From CAVUFH01 sp963740835 (GTDB lineage Bacteria; Actinomycetota; Acidimicrobiia; IMCC26256; PALSA-610): a stretch of DNA of 64,000 nucleotides. This document shows, piece by piece, positions 59,921 through 64,000 of the stretch; position 1 is the stretch's first letter, and each line of letters starts with the position of its first letter. The stretch is taken from positions 1,054,001-1,118,000 of the forward strand of contig CAVUFH010000003.1 of assembly GCA_963740835.1 (NCBI GenBank). The letters are read 5' to 3'. The position numbers and the translations under genes are program-made. The notes beneath the pieces were generated by a model. That model ran no database searches. It worked only from the letters and a program-made list of their open reading frames with translations, and had not been told where the DNA came from.

Positions 59921-62056
59921 ATGCCCGACCCGTGGAACACGAGTGCGAGCGCAAGCCTGGGAGGTACCGAAGGCGTCGTGACACTCGTCGAAGGCTCGGC
60001 GTTCTGTCTGTCGTCGCGCAGCGGGGAGATCGATCCCAACCGGCCGCAAGGGCTCATCTTCCGCGACACGCGCTTCCTCTCGGAGCTGCGGTTGCGCCTC
60101 AACGGCAATGAACCCGAGTCGCTCGCAGCCACCACGTTGGATCCGTTCAGTGGCGTGTTCGTGTTGCGGGGGCCTCCGGCTGCCGGTCGCGCCGACTCGC
60201 ACCTGTTGTTGACGCGCCGCCGGTATGTCGGGCGCGGCATGCGCGAGAACATCGAGATCGCGAACTTCGGCGAAGAAGCCGCGTTCTGTTCGGTAGAGAT
60301 CCAACTCGGGGCCGACTTCGCCGACCTGTTCGAAGTGAAGGAAGGCCGCGTCGAGAAGCACGGGCGGCTGTCGGTGCAGCACGAGAACGGACGGGTCACG
60401 TTCTCGTACACGCGCGGGGGGTTCCGGCGCGCGACGTTGGTCGACTTCAGTGAGGTGCCGCGCATCGCCGGCGAACACGTCTCCTACGAGGTCATCATCC
60501 CCGCGCGCGGCACGTGGAGCACGTGCATGCAGGTCACACCCGTGCTCGATACGCAGGAGATCACGCCCCGCTACGTGTGCGGTCAGCCGGTCGAGCGTTC
60601 GACCCCGGTGGCCCGGCTCGAGGAGTGGACCCGCCGGCTCCCGGTCGTCACCAGTGACGACGACCAGTTCCGTGAACTGCTGCAACGATCGACGCGCGAC
60701 CTCGCCGCGTTGCGAATCTTCGATCCCGAGTACCCCGACCGCGCGGTGGTCGCGGCCGGCGCGCCGTGGTTCATGACGCTGTTCGGCCGCGACTCACTGC
60801 TCACGTCATGGATGACGATGCTCGTCGATCCCGACCTCGCGCTGGGGACGCTCCAGACGTTGGCCCGGTTCCAGGGCACGCGCGTCGACCCGATCACCGA
60901 GGAAGAGCCGGGCCGCATCTTGCACGAGATGCGCTTCGGCGAGTCCTCGTCGCTCGCCCTCGGCGGCGGCCGGGTGTACTACGGCACGGCCGACGCGACG
61001 CCGCTCTTCGTCATGCTCGTCGGTGAGCTGACGCGCTGGGGAAGCCGCCGCGATGAAGTCGACGCGTTGATCCCTGCCGCCGATCGGGCGCTCGCGTGGA
61101 TCACCGACTACGGCGACAAAGACGGCGACGGGTACGTCGAGTACGCGCGCACGAGCGATCGGGGCCTGCTCAATCAGGGCTGGAAGGATTCCTGGGACTC
61201 GATGCGCTTCATGGACGGATCGTTGGCCATGCCACCGATCGCGTTGTGCGAGGTGCAGGGCTATGTGTATGCCGCGCTCGTCGCCCGGTCGCACATGGCG
61301 ACCGAGTCGGGCGACCACGAGCTCGCGGAGTCGTTGCGGAAGCGCGCCCACGATCTGAAGCGGCGATTCAACGAGGACTTCTGGATCGACCGCGACGACG
61401 GCGGTTACTTCGCGATGGGCCTCGACCGCGACAAGAACCAGATCGACGGCATCGGTTCCAACATGGGGCACTGCCTGTGGACCGGGATCGTCGACGAGGA
61501 GAAGGCGGGCGCGGTTGCGCGCGCGCTCACCGATCCTGGGATGCTGAGCGGTTGGGGCGTGCGCACGCTTTCGGAGTTGGTGCGCGGCTACAACCCGTTG
61601 TCGTACCACTGCGGCAGCGTGTGGCCGCACGACAACGCGATCTGCGCCGCCGGGCTGATGCGCTACGGGTTCGTCACCGAAGCGCACCAAGTGATGTTCG
61701 GGTTGGTCGAGGCATCCGCCTGGTTCGGCAACCTGTTGCCGGAGCTCTTCGCGGGCACGCCCCGCGGCGACGTGGGGTTCCCCGTCCCGTACCCGACCTC
61801 CTGCTCACCTCAGGCCTGGGCGGCCGCGTCACCGCTCCTGTTCCTTCGCACGATGTTGCGGTTCGAGCCCGACTTCCGGAACTCGAAGTTGCACCTCGCG
61901 CCCGCGATCCCCGAATGGATCGGCCGACTGCGGCTCGAACAGATCCCAGTCATGGGCGGTCACCTGACGATCGACGTCGAAGGCGAGATCGTGCACACCC
62001 TCGAGGTGCCCGAAGGGCTCGAGCTCGTCGCCGAGCCGCGCGAAGCGACGCAGTGA
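59921..62056 (+). CDS. Glycogen-debranching-type amylo-alpha-1,6-glucosidase family protein
   Basis: 711 residues: an N-terminal beta-rich domain of the glycogen-debranching (GDE_N) type (TLVEGSAFCLSSRSGEID, QGLIFRDTRFLSELRLRLNG, LLLTRRRYVGRGMRENIEI), then an (alpha/alpha)6 barrel (FMTLFGRDSLLTSWMTM, NQGWKDSWDSMRF, DGIGSNMGHCLWTGIV, HCGSVWPHDNAICAAG). The Asp/Glu pair for catalysis is probably in GRDS and SWDS but is not fixed here. Often found beside trehalose or glucan genes; substrate unproven. Convergent with the opu ATPase gene (4-base gap). Confidence 0.87.
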   Translation: MPDPWNTSASASLGGTEGVVTLVEGSAFCLSSRSGEIDPNRPQGLIFRDTRFLSELRLRLNGNEPESLAATTLDPFSGVFVLRGPPAAGRADSHLLLTRRRYVGRGMRENIEIANFGEEAAFCSVEIQLGADFADLFEVKEGRVEKHGRLSVQHENGRVTFSYTRGGFRRATLVDFSEVPRIAGEHVSYEVIIPARGTWSTCMQVTPVLDTQEITPRYVCGQPVERSTPVARLEEWTRRLPVVTSDDDQFRELLQRSTRDLAALRIFDPEYPDRAVVAAGAPWFMTLFGRDSLLTSWMTMLVDPDLALGTLQTLARFQGTRVDPITEEEPGRILHEMRFGESSSLALGGGRVYYGTADATPLFVMLVGELTRWGSRRDEVDALIPAADRALAWITDYGDKDGDGYVEYARTSDRGLLNQGWKDSWDSMRFMDGSLAMPPIALCEVQGYVYAALVARSHMATESGDHELAESLRKRAHDLKRRFNEDFWIDRDDGGYFAMGLDRDKNQIDGIGSNMGHCLWTGIVDEEKAGAVARALTDPGMLSGWGVRTLSELVRGYNPLSYHCGSVWPHDNAICAAGLMRYGFVTEAHQVMFGLVEASAWFGNLLPELFAGTPRGDVGFPVPYPTSCSPQAWAAASPLLFLRTMLRFEPDFRNSKLHLAPAIPEWIGRLRLEQIPVMGGHLTIDVEGEIVHTLEVPEGLELVAEPREATQ

Positions 62057-62060
62057 GCTG

Positions 62061-63227
<1,167 letters not shown>

Positions 63228-63235
63228 GACGCGGA

Positions 63236-63241
63236 ATCATA
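63236..63241 (-). promoter_or_regulatory. -10 box, leaderless opu ATPase gene
   Basis: TATGAT on the minus strand, 8 bases before the GTG at 63227. Confidence 0.45.
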
Positions 63242-63325
63242 GAAGTCCCACGCGCGGTAGCAGTCCTCGCCACGTATGATCCTCCGACTCCGGCAGGACG
63301 TTGCACGCTGGAGGAGCCGCCGCGA

Positions 63326-64000
63326 ATGATCGACCTGCTCGCCGCGTACGACGGCAACACCTGGATCGACTGGAGTTGGGTCAGCGACCACACTTCCGAG
63401 ATCGAAGCGCGCTTGCGCGAGCACGCGACGCTGACGCTGTGGGCGCTCGTGCTGGGGCTCCTCATCGCGTTTCCGCTCTCACTTCTCGCGGTGACGCAAC
63501 GCGGGACACGATCCGTCATCCTCGCGACCACTGCGGTGTTGTACACGATCCCGTCGCTCGCCGCGTTCGCGCTGCTGTTGCCGTGGACCAAGCTGTCGCG
63601 CTGGACCGCGCTCATCCCGCTCGTCACGTACACGCTCCTGATCCTGATCCGGAACACGATCGCGGGATTCGACGCGGTGCCGCCGGAGGTCCAGGACGCC
63701 GCGATCGGCATGGGTTACTCGTCGCGACGGAAGCTGTTCCGCGTGGACCTGCCGCTCGCGCTGCCCAAGATCTTCGCCGGGATCCGGATCGCGTTGGTGA
63801 CGGTGATCGGTCTGATCCCGGTCGCGGCGTTGATCGGCCAAGGCGGCCTCGGTCAGTTGATGATCGACGGGTTCCAGCGCGACTTCCGCACACCGCTCAC
63901 GATCGGTGTCGTCCTCACGGTGGCGCTGGCCGTGTTCTGCGATGTCGTGATGCTCGGCATCCAGCGGTTGGTGACCCCGTGGACCCGGCGCGAGCGATGA
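63326..64000 (+). CDS. Glycine betaine-type ABC transporter permease (OpuBB/OpuCB-like)
   Basis: 224 residues with about five or six hydrophobic helices, and the cytoplasmic EAA-type loop PPEVQDAAIGMGYSSRRKLF that contacts the ATPase. Ends exactly at the window edge with its TGA. Strong GGAGG ribosome site 9 bases before the ATG. It pairs with the divergent ATPase at 62061; substrate-binding protein and second permease probably follow to the right. Confidence 0.92.
   Translation: MIDLLAAYDGNTWIDWSWVSDHTSEIEARLREHATLTLWALVLGLLIAFPLSLLAVTQRGTRSVILATTAVLYTIPSLAAFALLLPWTKLSRWTALIPLVTYTLLILIRNTIAGFDAVPPEVQDAAIGMGYSSRRKLFRVDLPLALPKIFAGIRIALVTVIGLIPVAALIGQGGLGQLMIDGFQRDFRTPLTIGVVLTVALAVFCDVVMLGIQRLVTPWTRRER

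Overview
The window is a dense, visibly GC-rich bacterial chromosome segment with short intergenic gaps and genes on both strands. The gene set is actinobacterial: two WhiB proteins, a SenX3/RegX3-like phosphate two-component pair beside pst genes, an F420-type LLM oxidoreductase, a suf cluster with a Rieske protein, UPF0182, a zincin_2 protein, and an ECF sigma/anti-sigma/HtrA/Tat neighbourhood like that of mycobacteria. I infer Actinomycetota, probably Acidimicrobiia or a close relative; the class is a judgement from gene content, not a computed placement. I saw no rRNA, tRNA, CRISPR array, insertion sequence or prophage.

Layout. 1-5057: sdhA (cut by the left edge) and sdhC, then a GH2 glycosidase-like protein that lacks its acid/base Glu. 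5126-9885: a MoxR-type AAA ATPase and a VWA protein on the plus strand with a GH1 beta-glucosidase between them on the minus strand. 9986-13712: a degenerate receiver protein, msrB, a macro-domain protein, WhiB, formiminotransferase and an LLM oxidoreductase. 13766-17931: an envelope-stress block (tatA, ECF sigma, anti-sigma, RseB-like protein, a second WhiB, HtrA). 18301-25253: phosphate block, with pstA, pstC, pstS and phoU on the minus strand and pstB, senX3 and regX3 divergent from them. 25257-29600: polyphosphate block on the minus strand, ppk-CHAD-Nudix-SixA-peroxiredoxin. 29833-41124: mixed housekeeping genes (MFS, acetyltransferase, MarR/VOC pair, hydroxyacyl-CoA dehydrogenase, zincin_2, epimerase-like, siroheme-decarboxylase-like fusion, pseudo-HtrA, moaE, MreB-like, HEAT). 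41245-47468: a PDZ/Lon-type protease, a DivIVA protein with a phage MuF-like C-terminus, and UPF0182. 47619-58737: Fe-S assembly genes split into sufB-sufD-Rieske-sufC (plus strand) and sufC2-sufS-sufU (minus strand), with an L,D-transpeptidase and an RsbU-like phosphatase between. 58851-64000: a GT4 glycosyltransferase divergent from a glycogen-debranching-type enzyme, then a glycine-betaine-type ABC system.

Two architectural signals recur. Eighteen genes start only 6-8 bases after a TAnnnT box, the arrangement of leaderless mRNAs, which also fixes several start codons. Six genes (senX3, the CHAD gene, the Eis-like acetyltransferase, marR, the pseudo-HtrA and UPF0182) are each broken by one extra base although both halves match their family; residual sequencing or assembly errors are the simplest explanation.

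Regulation can be partly read from the DNA. GTTCACC-type PHO boxes with an 11-base period lie beside pstS, between phoU and pstB, and between ppk and the MFS gene, which ties phosphate uptake to polyphosphate metabolism. An identical 17-base motif (two positions vary) lies over the -10 box of both suf units and implies one shared regulator. A near-palindrome lies between marR and its VOC partner.
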